Below, piece by piece: positions 23,593-31,609 of a DNA stretch of 64,000 nucleotides. The notes below the pieces were generated by a model. It had not been told where the DNA came from. It made no database searches and saw only the letters and a list, made by a program, of their open reading frames with translations. Each line of letters begins with the position of its first letter. The first letter of the stretch is position 1. The translations under genes were made by a program, and so were the position numbers. The stretch is from Micromonospora antibiotica (GTDB lineage Bacteria; Actinomycetota; Actinomycetes; Mycobacteriales; Micromonosporaceae): contig NZ_JAGFWR010000014.1 of assembly GCF_017599305.1 (NCBI RefSeq), forward strand, positions 1 through 64,000, given 5' to 3'.

Positions 23593-23856
23593 TCACTCGA
23601 AGAGTGAGTGCCGCGCGCCCGGCTGCTCATGGCGGCGGGCGGCACGGCGGCGCTGGATGACGACCAGGTCGACGACCGCCACGACGGCGAACAGCGCGCA
23701 GAGCACACCCAGCCAGGCCAGCCCGGCCCAGAACGCGCCGACCGCGAAGACGGTCATGCTCACCAGGCCGAACAGGGCAAGCGTCAGGCGGAGGTTCAAC
23801 GCGCTGTAGGCGTGGCCGACCGTGCCACGGGCACGCCGGGGCTGCGATCTCGTCAT
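23593..23856 (-). CDS. Small two-helix membrane protein (DUF6343-like)
   Basis: An 87-residue protein with a basic N-terminus (MTRSQPRRARGTVGHAYSALNLRLTLA), two hydrophobic helices (about 25-45 and 48-66) and a basic tail (IQRRRAARRHEQ). The pattern GHAYSALNLRLTLALFGLV resembles the actinobacterial DUF6343 family of unknown function; this match is from memory. First gene of a likely pair with the aldehyde dehydrogenase, 12 bp apart. Confidence 0.7.
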   Translation of the reverse strand: MTRSQPRRARGTVGHAYSALNLRLTLALFGLVSMTVFAVGAFWAGLAWLGVLCALFAVVAVVDLVVIQRRRAARRHEQPGARHSLFE

Positions 23857-24056
23857 CGTCTGGGGCTACCCCGGCACGGACACCGTTAACCGGCCCCGAC
23901 GCCCGGATCACGACGGGTGTCTTACACACTCGTACCAGATTCATGTTTCCAGGTATTTAATCTGCCCGGAAGTCGACACGACCGGGTCGTAGCACCGCAC
24001 CTGGCCCGTAGAGTGACCGGGCTGTCGCTCTGCGCCGTCTGACCGGGGGAAGACGC

Positions 24057-24911
24057 ATGCCTCGACGCTGGGTCGCCGCCGTGGCCTGCCTGTTCGCGCT
24101 GGTCGCGCTCGCCTGCGAGGAGGGTGGCGGGGCGTCGCCCCGCCCGACGAAGAGCGGGTCGACACCGACCGGCCTGCCCACCACGATGGCCGCCCTCGGC
24201 GACTCGATCACCACCGGTTTCGGCTCCTGCCTGGTGCTCACCTCGTGCCAACGCAACTCCTGGTCCACCGGGGACGGCATCCGGGTGGAGAGCCACTACC
24301 GGCGGCTGCTCGACGCCGACGCGCCGATCCGCAACCGGGCCCGCAACCACGCCGTGCCGGGGGCCCGCGCCGAGGCCCTCGCCGGGCAGGCCGGTGCCGC
24401 CGTCAAGGACAAGGCCGACTACGTCACGGTGCTGATCGGCGCGAACGACGCCTGCCGCGCCGACATCGACGCGATGACCTCGACGGCCACCTTCCGCAGC
24501 CAGGTCGACCGGGCGCTGCGGGTGCTGCGCGAGGGCCGCCCCAAGGCCCGGGTGCTGGTGGCCAGTGTCCCCGACCTGAACCGGCTGTGGGAGATCGGTC
24601 ACACCGAGTCCCGCGCGGTGCGGATCTGGAAGACCGGCATCTGCCCGGCCCTGCTGGCCAACCCCACCTCGGACGCCAAGGCCGACCGGGACCGCCGGGC
24701 CCGCTTCGCCGAACGGATCGACGCGTACAACAGCCAACTCAAGGCGGCCTGCCGGGCGTACGGGTCGCGGTGCCGCTACGACGGCGGCGCGGTGCACCGG
24801 GTGCGGTTCAGCCTGGACGAGGTCAACGCGCTGGACTGGTTCCACCCCAACGTCGCCGGGCAGAACCGGCTCGCCGACGCGACCTTCCCGGCGGCCGGCT
24901 GGCGACTGTGA
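24057..24911 (+). CDS. Secreted SGNH/GDSL hydrolase
   Basis: A 284-residue SGNH-fold esterase/lipase. Block I is MAALGDSITTGFG (catalytic Ser), block III VLIGANDACR (oxyanion Asn) and block V LDWFHPN (catalytic Asp-x-x-His). The N-terminus has a signal sequence ending LVALAC-EEGGG; Cys20 could be lipidated although the lipobox is imperfect (Ala at -3). It should act outside the cell, anchored or released. ATG 24057 follows GGGGGAA. Its upstream region (23935-23960) is AT-rich and likely holds the promoter. Monocistronic, convergent with the EcsC-like gene. Confidence 0.88.
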   Translation: MPRRWVAAVACLFALVALACEEGGGASPRPTKSGSTPTGLPTTMAALGDSITTGFGSCLVLTSCQRNSWSTGDGIRVESHYRRLLDADAPIRNRARNHAVPGARAEALAGQAGAAVKDKADYVTVLIGANDACRADIDAMTSTATFRSQVDRALRVLREGRPKARVLVASVPDLNRLWEIGHTESRAVRIWKTGICPALLANPTSDAKADRDRRARFAERIDAYNSQLKAACRAYGSRCRYDGGAVHRVRFSLDEVNALDWFHPNVAGQNRLADATFPAAGWRL

Positions 24912-24954
24912 GCCACCCGGGCAGCCGCCGGGCCGGATCCGGCGTGCCCACTGA

Positions 24955-25827
24955 TCAGGGGCGACGCGGTTGGGGCACCCCGCCCCGGTGTTCCCGGTAG
25001 AGCGTCTGGGCGCGCTCGGCGAGATCCTTGGTGGCCGACGAGTTGGCCCAGGTGCCGAGGATGATCGCGGCCCCGGGGACGACCTTGGCGAAGACCCGTT
25101 TCGCCGCCCGCACCCCGGCCATCCGGGCCAGCCGGACGCCCAGTTGCAGCATCACCCGCCCCAGCGGATTCTGGGCCGCGTGGCCGAACAGCGCACCGGC
25201 CCGCTCCCGACCGGCCGCGACGCCCAGCGCCAGCCGGGCCGTCTCGGCCGCCTTGTGCACCTTCTGCAGGACGAGCAGGTCGGTGGCCCGGTCCGGGTGC
25301 TCAGGGTCCGCCCCGTACGCGGCGGCGACGTGCAACACCAGGCGGGCCTGGGTCCAGGCCAGCACCCCGACGTCGATGACGGCACCCGGTAGCCCCGCCG
25401 CGCCGGAGACCGCCCCGGAGAGCCGGGCCCGGTTGACGAAGCGCCGGATCGCCTGCTCGGCCAACTGGTCGGCGGTCGCGTCGGGTCGTTCCGCCCGCGC
25501 CTTGGCGAGCCACTGCGCCGCCTCCGGGCCGAGCCGGCGGACCGCCTCCAGGGCCAGGTGCTCCGGGGCGTACTGCGGATCTTCCCGCATCCGGTCCCAG
25601 AGCCGGGCCGGCGGCGCCTCGGGGGCGTCACCCGGGTCACCGGCCGGTGCTCCCGGCACCGCCGTGACCGCCACCCCCGGCACCGCCGTGACAGCCGTTC
25701 CCGGGGCCGCCGGTGGTGGCGCGGCCGTCGGGGCGGCGGGCGGCGTCGCGGGGACCGCCGGTGTGTCGGCCCGGACCGGCGGCGTGGGGACGGTCGGTTC
25801 GTCGTCGACAGGCACGGCGTCGGTCAC
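24955..25827 (-). CDS. EcsC-like family protein
   Basis: A 290-residue protein. Residues 1-75 are Pro/Ala/Thr-rich and disordered, with internal repeats of TAVPG. From about 80 on it matches the EcsC-like pattern: ALEAVRRLGPEAAQWLAK, FVNRARLSGAVSGAAGLPGAVIDVGVLAWTQARLVLHVAAAYG and a final glycine-rich hydrophobic segment KVVPGAAIILGTWANSSATKDLAERAQTLYRE. EcsC proteins accompany ABC transporters in Bacillus but are mostly orphan in actinobacteria; function unknown. It is preceded by a 49-codon gene 34 bp upstream on the same strand. Confidence 0.8.
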   Translation of the reverse strand: MTDAVPVDDEPTVPTPPVRADTPAVPATPPAAPTAAPPPAAPGTAVTAVPGVAVTAVPGAPAGDPGDAPEAPPARLWDRMREDPQYAPEHLALEAVRRLGPEAAQWLAKARAERPDATADQLAEQAIRRFVNRARLSGAVSGAAGLPGAVIDVGVLAWTQARLVLHVAAAYGADPEHPDRATDLLVLQKVHKAAETARLALGVAAGRERAGALFGHAAQNPLGRVMLQLGVRLARMAGVRAAKRVFAKVVPGAAIILGTWANSSATKDLAERAQTLYREHRGGVPQPRRP

Positions 25828-25861
25828 AAAGGCTCCCGGGGTGGAATCGGTTCAGGGGCGG

Positions 25862-26011
25862 TCAGCGGCGGCGGCCCGACAGCTTGCTGGCTGCCTGCTT
25901 GAGCCGCGCCTGGTTCTCCGGCTTGGCCAGCTCGCGCCGACCCCGGTCGACCAACTGCTGCCCCTTGGGGGAGCGCAGGAAGGCGCTGATCCGCTGCATC
26001 AGTGCTGACAT
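25862..26011 (-). CDS. Small basic protein (49 aa), unknown function
   Basis: A 49-residue helical, highly basic protein (SALMQRISAFLRSPKGQQLV, ending KLSGRRR). No membrane helix. It slightly recalls small DUF proteins of the Rv0909 antitoxin type, but the resemblance is too short to rely on. The CGGAGG six bases before ATG 26011 is the main evidence that it is translated. Likely co-transcribed with the EcsC-like gene. Confidence 0.65.
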   Translation of the reverse strand: MSALMQRISAFLRSPKGQQLVDRGRRELAKPENQARLKQAASKLSGRRR

Positions 26012-26167
26012 GTCGTCCTCCGATCGGGTGTCCTGCGTCATGTGTACCCGATTCGAGCAACCGCCAACCGTCCACTGTGTCCGGTCGAGGATATCCACCG
26101 ACCGGTTTCGCCCCGAACGGACCCGACCGCCCCGCACGGCCCGGGCCCGCAGGACGGGACGAACGGG

Positions 26168-26200
26168 ACCGGCCCGCCCGAGCGGGGCTCGGGCGGGCCG
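26168..26200. terminator. Bidirectional terminator hairpin
   Basis: Perfect 15-bp arms (CCGGCCCGCCCGAGC and complement) around GGG. It lies 42 bp beyond the minus-strand stop of the transglycosylase-like gene and upstream of the small basic gene, so it separates the two transcription units. Confidence 0.7.
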
Positions 26201-26242
26201 GGTCACCGGGGCGGATGCCGCTCCGGCCGGACAGGCGGTGAT

Positions 26243-27145
26243 TCAGACCAGGATGGCGCCGACCACCTCGGTGGCCCGCCACTCGTGCTGGGCGTAGAGG
26301 TCCGGGTAGGCCGAGATCTGCACGGCCTGCGCGGCGACGGTCAACGGCAGGTCCTCCCAGCCGGGAATCGCCAGCAGCGCGGTGAGGAACGCCCGGGTGG
26401 CGAACGCCGGGTCCATCAGCTGACCGACCTCGCCCCAGCCGCTGCTGGGCCGCTGCTGGAACAGCCCGACCGAGTCGTGGTCCCAGCCGATCGCCTGGTG
26501 CGGGTAGTTCTGCGACTCGGGCAGCACGCCGCTTGCGTAGTTGTAGAGGTTGCTCTCCTGCATCGCGGTGGCCACCGCGATGATCAGGGCCCGGCGGGGC
26601 ACACCCATCGCCCGCCCGGCCTTGACGATCTCCTTGGCGTTGTCCATCTGGGCCTGGTCGAGACCGGCCACCGGGACGATCCGCTTCGGTTTCGGCTTCG
26701 GCGTGGGCTTGGGGCGGGGCTTGGGCCTGGTGGTCCTGGTCGCGGTCGGCGTCGGGGCGGCGGCCGTCGGGCTGGCCACGGTCGGGCTGGCGGTGGGGGT
26801 GCCGGGAACGATGGTGACCGGGGTACGGATCTCGGCGCGGGAGGCGGCCTGCCGGCTGCGTTCGGCGAGCGCCGCCTCGGTGCCGGCCCGGTCGGCGGTC
26901 GGCTCGTCCGGCAGGGCCTGTGCGCCGGCGACGGCGGTCGCGCCGAGGCAGCAGAGCACCCCGGCGGCGAGGGCCACCCGGGTACGCACCGGGCGGCGTC
27001 GGAGGTTAAGGAGCCCGCCGAGGCGGGTACGGAAGGAGCGGGGTTCATCGAGAACGCCGACCTGAACGGACGAGGGGGTGTCGTCCGAACGGCCAGTCAT
27101 GCCCTTGGGGGCGACCTGGTCGTCGATGGTGTCGTCGTCACGCAT
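26243..27145 (-). CDS. Membrane-anchored lytic-transglycosylase-like protein
   Basis: A 300-residue cell-wall protein. The N-terminal 55 residues are polar and cytoplasmic, followed by one membrane helix (VALAAGVLCCLGATAVAGAQAL, about 57-80). A Pro/Thr/Lys wall-spanning linker (about 105-155, KPRPKPTPKPKPKRI) follows, then an extracellular lysozyme-like domain (about 160-300). The likely catalytic Glu is in ATAMQESNLYNYASG, and VGLFQQRPSSGWG matches the SLT/Rpf-like substrate groove. This architecture fits peptidoglycan remodelling. Actinobacterial homologues are mostly annotated as hypothetical. Confidence 0.8.
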   Translation of the reverse strand: MRDDDTIDDQVAPKGMTGRSDDTPSSVQVGVLDEPRSFRTRLGGLLNLRRRPVRTRVALAAGVLCCLGATAVAGAQALPDEPTADRAGTEAALAERSRQAASRAEIRTPVTIVPGTPTASPTVASPTAAAPTPTATRTTRPKPRPKPTPKPKPKRIVPVAGLDQAQMDNAKEIVKAGRAMGVPRRALIIAVATAMQESNLYNYASGVLPESQNYPHQAIGWDHDSVGLFQQRPSSGWGEVGQLMDPAFATRAFLTALLAIPGWEDLPLTVAAQAVQISAYPDLYAQHEWRATEVVGAILV

Positions 27146-27565
27146 CCGCCGAGGCTAGACACGCTCCCATCCGGTGACCCACCGTCACAGGGTGGCCCTC
27201 ATCACAATCGCGCACCTGCGGGTGGGACACCCGTCGTGGACGCGCGGCCAGGGTGACAGACCTCCCGCAACAGGCATTACGGTCAGGAAAACCGGGCGAC
27301 GTCGTCCCGCGTGGTTAACCGCCCAGAGCGCCGCGGCCGGCCGCATGATCCACTATGTCCGCCTTTCGGATGACAGGCCGGAACCATCCGACCGAGTCGC
27401 CCCGGCACTATCGGCGAATTGGTGGCTTCCTCCGGGTTTGATAGCCGGATCGGTCACGACACGCCCAGTGCTGGAATGGATGACGCCGACAGGTACGTTC
27501 CCCGAACCGGGTGCCGTCCGCGCACGGTCGCCCGTACGCGCGTGTTTCCTCAGGAGGTCCGACCG
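27146..27565. other. Divergent intergenic region between transglycosylase-like gene and PAC2 gene
   Basis: 420 bp without a credible gene. It must hold both promoters. The side near 27300-27480 is AT-richer. A ydaO (c-di-AMP) riboswitch, which often precedes wall-hydrolase genes in actinobacteria, was looked for on the minus strand and not found. Confidence 0.4.
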
Positions 27566-28486
27566 GTGCTCGACCCACACGAGCTCTACGAGCTCACCGA
27601 CGATCTGCCCGACCTCGGCCAGCCGGTGCTGATCCAGGCGCTCACCGGCTTCGTCGACGCCGGCAACGCCAGTCGGCTGGCCCGCGAGCAGCTGCTCACC
27701 TCGCTGGACGCCCGCACGATCGCCACCTTCGACGTCGACCAGCTCTTCGACTACCGGTCCCGCCGCCCGGTGATGACCTTCGTCGAGGACCACTGGGAGG
27801 ACTACGACGCCCCCGAGCTTGCCCTGCACCTGCTGCACGACGACGACGAGACGCCGTTCCTCCTGCTCACCGGCCCGGAGCCGGACCTGCAGTGGGAGCG
27901 TTTCGTGGCGGCGGTCAGCGCGGTGGCCGCCCGGCTCGACGTCCGGCTCACCGTCGGGCTCAACTCGATCCCGATGGCCGTGCCGCACACCCGGCCCACC
28001 GGGGTCACCGCACACGCCACCCGCCGGGAACTGATCTCCGGCTACGAGCCGTGGTTGCAGCGGGTGCAGGTCCCGGGCAGCGTCGGGCACCTGCTGGAAT
28101 ACCGGCTCGGCCAGGCCGGCCGGGACGCCCTCGGCTTCTCCGCCCACGTGCCGCACTACGTCGCGCAGACCGAGTACCCGGCCGCCGCCGAGGTGCTGCT
28201 CTCCTCGGTGTCGCGCAGCACCGGCCTGCTGCTGCCCAACGACAGCCTCCGCTCCGCCGCCGAGGTGGTCCGGGTCGAGATCGACCGGCAGGTCGCCCAG
28301 ACCGACGAGGCCGCCGCGCTGGTCACCGCCCTGGAGGAGCAGTACGACGCGTTCGCCCGGGGACGGGGCGAGAAGAACCTGCTGGCCGCCGAGACCGGCC
28401 CGCTGCCCACCGCCGACGAGCTGGGCGCCGAGCTGGAACGCTTCCTCGCCGAGCAGACCCGACCGGGCGACACCCCGGGCACCTGA
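27566..28486 (+). CDS. PAC2 family protein (proteasome-assembly-chaperone-like)
   Basis: A 306-residue PAC2 protein. The family pattern is clear: PVLIQALTGFVDAGNASRLAREQLL, DQLFDYRSRRPVMTFVEDHW, LLTGPEPDLQWERFVAAV, GLNSIPMAVPHTRP and HVPHYVAQTEYPAAAEVLL. In eukaryotes PAC2 assists 20S proteasome assembly; actinobacteria own a 20S proteasome, and the bacterial PAC2 proteins have been linked to it, but the role is not proven. GTG 27566 follows AGGAGGT. Monocistronic. Confidence 0.9.
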   Translation: MLDPHELYELTDDLPDLGQPVLIQALTGFVDAGNASRLAREQLLTSLDARTIATFDVDQLFDYRSRRPVMTFVEDHWEDYDAPELALHLLHDDDETPFLLLTGPEPDLQWERFVAAVSAVAARLDVRLTVGLNSIPMAVPHTRPTGVTAHATRRELISGYEPWLQRVQVPGSVGHLLEYRLGQAGRDALGFSAHVPHYVAQTEYPAAAEVLLSSVSRSTGLLLPNDSLRSAAEVVRVEIDRQVAQTDEAAALVTALEEQYDAFARGRGEKNLLAAETGPLPTADELGAELERFLAEQTRPGDTPGT

Positions 28487-28576
28487 CCCACCCCTACCAC
28501 GGCGGCGGCGACCCGACCCGGGACGCCGCCGCCCGGTCATCCCTGAGGCACCGGCACGCCGGGGCGGCCCGGCGTA

Positions 28577-28626
28577 CCGGTGTGCCACCAGGCCCGGCGA
28601 GCCGGTGCGCCACCAGGCCCGGCGAG
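28577..28626. repeat. 25-bp tandem repeat, two copies
   Basis: Two copies (28577-28601 and 28602-28626) of CCGGTGYGCCACCAGGCCCG plus GCGAG with one mismatch. It lies in the 262-bp gap between the PAC2 and exonuclease III genes, which otherwise holds GC-rich filler. Confidence 0.7.
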
Positions 28627-28748
28627 CCCCCACGCCGCCAGGATCGGCGGTGCGGGGAGCCCGCGGCGGGCGGGGTCGGTGACCACGCCGGCGGGCTGCC
28701 CGGCGGGGCTGCCCGGCGGGGCGGGCCGGGATGCGGCAGGCTGGGCAC

Positions 28749-29543
28749 ATGCGCCTGGCGACCTGGAACGTGAACTCGGTGAAGGCCCGCCTCCCCCGGC
28801 TGCTGGACTGGCTGGCCGGCACCGCCCCCGACGTGGTCTGCCTCCAGGAGACCAAGTGCCCGGACGGGGCGTTCCCGGTCGCCGAGGTCGGTGAGCTGGG
28901 CTACGAGGTGGCCAGCCACAGCGACGGCCGGTGGAACGGGGTGGCGATCCTGTCCCGCGTCGGCCTGACCGACGTCACCGTCGGCTTCCCCGGCGAACCG
29001 GGCTTCCCGCAACCTGAGGCCCGCGCCATCTCCGCCACCTGCGCCGGGGTCCGGATCTGGTCGGTGTACGTCCCGAACGGCCGGGCGGTCGACGACCCGC
29101 ACTACGCCTACAAGCTGGCCTGGTTCGCGGCGCTGCGGGACGCCCTGGAACCGGAGGTGGCCGCCGGTCGGCCGGTCGCCGTCTGCGGGGACTTCAACGT
29201 CGCCCCGACCGACGCCGACGTCTGGGACCCGGCGCTCTTCGCCACCTCCACGCATGTCACCCCCGCCGAGCGGGCCGCCCTGGCCGCCCTGCGCGACCTC
29301 GGACTCAGCGACGTGGTGCCCACCCCGATGAAAGGCCCGCACCCGTACACCTACTGGGACTACCGGGCCGGCATGTTCCACCAGAACAAGGGCATGCGCA
29401 TCGACCTGGTGTACGCCTCCGCGCCGCTGGCCACGACGGTCCGCGCCGCGTACGTGGACCGGGAGGCCCGCAAGGGCAAAGGCCCCTCCGACCACGCCCC
29501 GATCGTGGTCGACACCGACCCACCGGCTGTCGACACACCCTGA
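28749..29543 (+). CDS. xth: Exodeoxyribonuclease III (AP endonuclease)
   Basis: A 264-residue ExoIII-family DNA repair enzyme. Key motifs: TWNVNSVKARLPRLLDWL (Asn), CLQETKC (metal-binding Glu), YVPNGR (Tyr), GDFNVAPTDADV (Asp/Asn pair), RIDLVYAS and SDHAPIV (catalytic Asp-His). It cleaves at abasic sites and removes nucleotides from 3' ends in base-excision repair. ATG 28749 is the only start that keeps the N-terminal strand; no ribosome site is obvious. Monocistronic. Confidence 0.94.
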   Translation: MRLATWNVNSVKARLPRLLDWLAGTAPDVVCLQETKCPDGAFPVAEVGELGYEVASHSDGRWNGVAILSRVGLTDVTVGFPGEPGFPQPEARAISATCAGVRIWSVYVPNGRAVDDPHYAYKLAWFAALRDALEPEVAAGRPVAVCGDFNVAPTDADVWDPALFATSTHVTPAERAALAALRDLGLSDVVPTPMKGPHPYTYWDYRAGMFHQNKGMRIDLVYASAPLATTVRAAYVDREARKGKGPSDHAPIVVDTDPPAVDTP

Positions 29544-29603
29544 CCCGCCCCGGGACAACGCCGCCAACGGGTCCGGCCCCTGCCCTGCGGGGGCGTCACC
29601 TCC

Positions 29604-29746
29604 TATCGGGGATGCGCCGCCGCCTGTCGCGGGTGCCCTATCGCCGGACGCCCCCACACTTGTCGCGGAAGGGGTGGCCGTCCCTGCAGTTCGGGTATCG
29701 CGGGGGTCCCCGGCCTTACCGCAGGGGTGCCCCTGTCTATCGGGGG
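29604..29746. repeat. Irregular cluster of TATCGCGGG-like motifs
   Basis: Seven variants of TATCGCGGG begin at 29604, 29625, 29639, 29661, 29696, 29717 and 29738, separated by 14-35 bp; the last overlaps the stop of the DUF397 gene. The spacing is too uneven for a simple tandem repeat. It may be a decayed repeat or a set of binding sites. Confidence 0.45.
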
Positions 29747-29934
29747 TGGGATGTCTTGGCGCGGTCGACGAAGCCACGCCACGCTCCCGGCGTGAACATC
29801 AGCGTCCCCCCGTCGCGGTCCTTCGTGTCCCGCACCAGCACGATGCCGGGCAGGTTGTCCGCCACCTCGACACACGCCCCACCGTTGTTGCCGCTCCTGG
29901 TGCTCTTGCGCCACCGCGCACCGGTCACGTCCAT
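29737..29934 (-). CDS. DUF397 small protein
   Basis: A 65-residue DUF397 protein: WRKSTRSGNNGGACVEVADN, then VLVRDTKDRDGGTLMFTPGAWRGFVD. All family hallmarks are kept, so the gene appears intact. It starts inside the end of a truncated XRE/DUF5753 reading frame (overlap 29925-29934), the usual coupling for this pair, but the regulator itself is broken. It may therefore be an orphan, or rely on another regulator. GGAAGGTGG lies upstream with somewhat long spacing. Confidence 0.88.
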   Translation of the reverse strand: MDVTGARWRKSTRSGNNGGACVEVADNLPGIVLVRDTKDRDGGTLMFTPGAWRGFVDRAKTSHPR

Positions 29935-30107
29935 ATCGCCGCCACCTTCCGAATAAGATCCAGGGACTGGGCCCGGGGCAGGGCCTCCCCCACTATGCGC
30001 GCCCACCGCTGCTCCAAGGTAGCGATATCCTGACGCTGGTCGATGATCTGCGCCCGCACCTGCCCGTCCACATGCGCCACCCGCGTCCCGCTGCCGACAT
30101 CAGCCCA
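29925..30107 (-). pseudogene. Truncated XRE/DUF5753 regulator, C-terminal remnant
   Basis: On the minus strand a 60-codon frame ends RWARIVGEALPRAQSLDLIRKV-AAIWT. This matches the C-terminus of DUF5753 regulators (compare ALDPAASLARLEEAARHFA at 10546) and overlaps the DUF397 start as in complete pairs. Upstream, an in-frame TGA at 30108-30110 closes the frame and the sequence passes into the 3' end of the next gene. So the helix-turn-helix and most of DUF5753 are missing. It looks like the scar of an insertion or deletion. Confidence 0.65.
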
Positions 30108-30145
30108 TCACCTGCGGACCGACACCGCCAGCCTCACAGTCAGCC

Positions 30146-30877
30146 TTACTCGGCCGCCGCGTCGGCCCACAGTGCGTCAAAGTGCTCGAGGTACCTGCTG
30201 AACGGCCCGCCGGTCTCCCGTCGGCGAAAATGAAGCGTGACGGAGTCCTGGCCCAGTGCGCCGCCGATATGGGTGGCGACGATGGCGTCGTTGTCGAACA
30301 CCCACACCGACATCCCGACATGCCGGTCGGACAGCCGGACGGCCAACGGTGTGGCCGACTTGCTGATCTCGGCTCGTGTCATGGCGATCCGCGTAGCGAG
30401 GTTGAGCGGCGTCGCCTCGATCCGGTCCCGGCTGGTGGTGACCGGGCTCGCCGGATCACCCAGCAGGAAACGTACGTCCGCGCCGGCCTGGGCTTTCGCG
30501 CCGATGGTCTCGGCGGCGTTCGGCACTTCCAGCCAGACGAAATAGCTGGTGTAGCCACCGAACAGGAGGCGGGACCGAGCCCCCTCGATCAACTCTCGGA
30601 AGAGCGTTCGGGGCAGTTCGGAGCGACGTGCGTAGACGCCCACCAACTCACGGTCGGCACCCAACTTGACCGCGCGACGCACAGCTTCAGGCCACAGCAC
30701 GTCCACATCCTTACCCAGAACGCTGGCCACCCGCACACGCGAGCGCGGATGCGGCAGTCGCCCCCGGCTGACCCACCGTTCCACCGTCTTCGCATCGACA
30801 TCGCACTTCTCAGCGAGCTGGCTGACCGTCAGCCCGGCAGTAGTCAGCGCCTCCCGCAGGAAGTCGTTTCTCGGCAC
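30146..30877 (-). CDS. XRE family regulator with DUF5919 domain
   Basis: A 243-residue protein. Residues 1-65 form a helix-turn-helix (FLREALTTAGLTVSQLAEKCDVDAKTVERWVSRGRLPHPRSRVRVASVLG). Residues 80-240 match DUF5919: VYARRSELPRTLFRELIEGARSRLLFGGYTSYF, ADVRFLLGDPAS, VGMSVWVFDNDAIVATHIGG, ending FSRYLEHFDALWAD. DUF5919 recalls a PLD-like fold without clear HKD residues. Such regulators recur in actinobacteria beside small gene clusters. GTG 30877 has AGGAAAGG upstream. It is divergent from the three overlapping small genes, which it may control (inference). Confidence 0.82.
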   Translation of the reverse strand: MPRNDFLREALTTAGLTVSQLAEKCDVDAKTVERWVSRGRLPHPRSRVRVASVLGKDVDVLWPEAVRRAVKLGADRELVGVYARRSELPRTLFRELIEGARSRLLFGGYTSYFVWLEVPNAAETIGAKAQAGADVRFLLGDPASPVTTSRDRIEATPLNLATRIAMTRAEISKSATPLAVRLSDRHVGMSVWVFDNDAIVATHIGGALGQDSVTLHFRRRETGGPFSRYLEHFDALWADAAAE

Positions 30878-31008
30878 GGGGGGGGACCTTTCCTAGACGT
30901 CCCTCGATGGTCGCATACGGGCGGTTAATTCGTCCGTCACTCGCTGCAAAGGTTCGTAGCAGAGCGACGCCGCCGGTCTGGGTGAGATCCCACCGGTCGC
31001 GTCTGCCC

Positions 31009-31046
31009 GAGGGGCCGCCCGGTAGGAGGGGACCGGACGGCCCCTC
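31009..31046 (+). promoter_or_regulatory. Leader hairpin upstream of the small-gene trio
   Basis: GAGGGGCCG-CCCGGT pairs with ACCGG-A-CGGCCCCTC around the loop AGGAGGGG. It sits 30 bp before the first start codon of the trio, in its leader. The loop carries a Shine-Dalgarno-like AGGAGG that is too far from ATG 31077 to be the ribosome site. It may be an attenuator or a regulator site. Confidence 0.4.
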
Positions 31047-31076
31047 CTCCACAACCAACGGACATAAGGGACCGCC

Positions 31077-31268
31077 ATGCCTGAGGAGCAGCCGAGACAG
31101 CCCACGCCCGCACCGGGCCCGCCCTTTCCACCGCCCCCACCACCCGCGCGCCCGATCGTCCCCGGGCCGATCGGACCGTTCGTCCCGCTCTACCGGGGGC
31201 CGGGCCGGATCACCTGCATCGTGCCAGGGCACCGCTGGACGGGCGGGCGGAACCGGGGTCCACAGTGA
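31077..31268 (+). CDS. Proline-rich small protein (63 aa), unknown function
   Basis: A 63-residue protein, Pro-rich in its first 35 residues (MPEEQPRQPTPAPGPPFPPP), ending with a more ordinary segment PLYRGPGRITCIVPGHRWTGG. No membrane helix. AAGGGA stands before ATG 31077. It is supported mainly by the four-base GTGA overlap of its stop with the next start. First of three coupled genes divergent from the XRE/DUF5919 regulator. Confidence 0.6.
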   Translation: MPEEQPRQPTPAPGPPFPPPPPPARPIVPGPIGPFVPLYRGPGRITCIVPGHRWTGGRNRGPQ

Positions 31269-31609
31269 GGGGGACGGCGGTCGGGGCCGGCGACCTGCTG
31301 CACCTGACCAGGGAGGCGAGCGTGCAGTTCAGCCGGCCGATCACGGTCCGGGTCATCCGGGTGCTGACGGACTGGCACACGTACGACGGGTGGGTGTGGA
31401 TCGACGCATATCAACTGGATGCCGGCGGCGACGCGGTGCGGCGGCGGACCCTGTTCCTGATGCCGGCGGGTGCCCGCCGGCCCACCCCGCAGCCGGGGCG
31501 ATCCGCCGGCCGGCCGGGGGCGGCCGGGGCGCAGCGCGGGGCGGCGACTGCAGCGCGCGGCACCCGGCCAGGCGCGGCACCGGCACGCCGGTCGGCGGTG
31601 GCGCGGTGA
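31265..31609 (+). CDS. Hypothetical protein with compact N-terminal beta domain (114 aa)
   Basis: Residues 1-70 look folded and strand-rich: GDLLHLTREASVQFSRPITVRVIRVLTDWHTYDGWVWIDAYQLDAGGDAVRRRTLFLMP. Residues 75-114 are an Ala/Arg/Gly-rich, probably disordered basic tail, which could touch nucleic acid. No family recognised. Both ends overlap neighbours by four bases (GTGA), so translation is coupled along the trio. Confidence 0.7.
   Translation: MRGTAVGAGDLLHLTREASVQFSRPITVRVIRVLTDWHTYDGWVWIDAYQLDAGGDAVRRRTLFLMPAGARRPTPQPGRSAGRPGAAGAQRGAATAARGTRPGAAPARRSAVAR

Noticed and set aside
26243-27565. ydaO (c-di-AMP) riboswitch before the wall-hydrolase-like gene
   Set aside because: Looked for because such genes often have one in actinobacteria; the conserved blocks were not found in the leader.
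30100-30321. Minus-strand 73-codon frame inside the XRE/DUF5919 gene
   Set aside because: Shifted-frame shadow of that gene, Ser/Arg/Thr-rich with no start signal.
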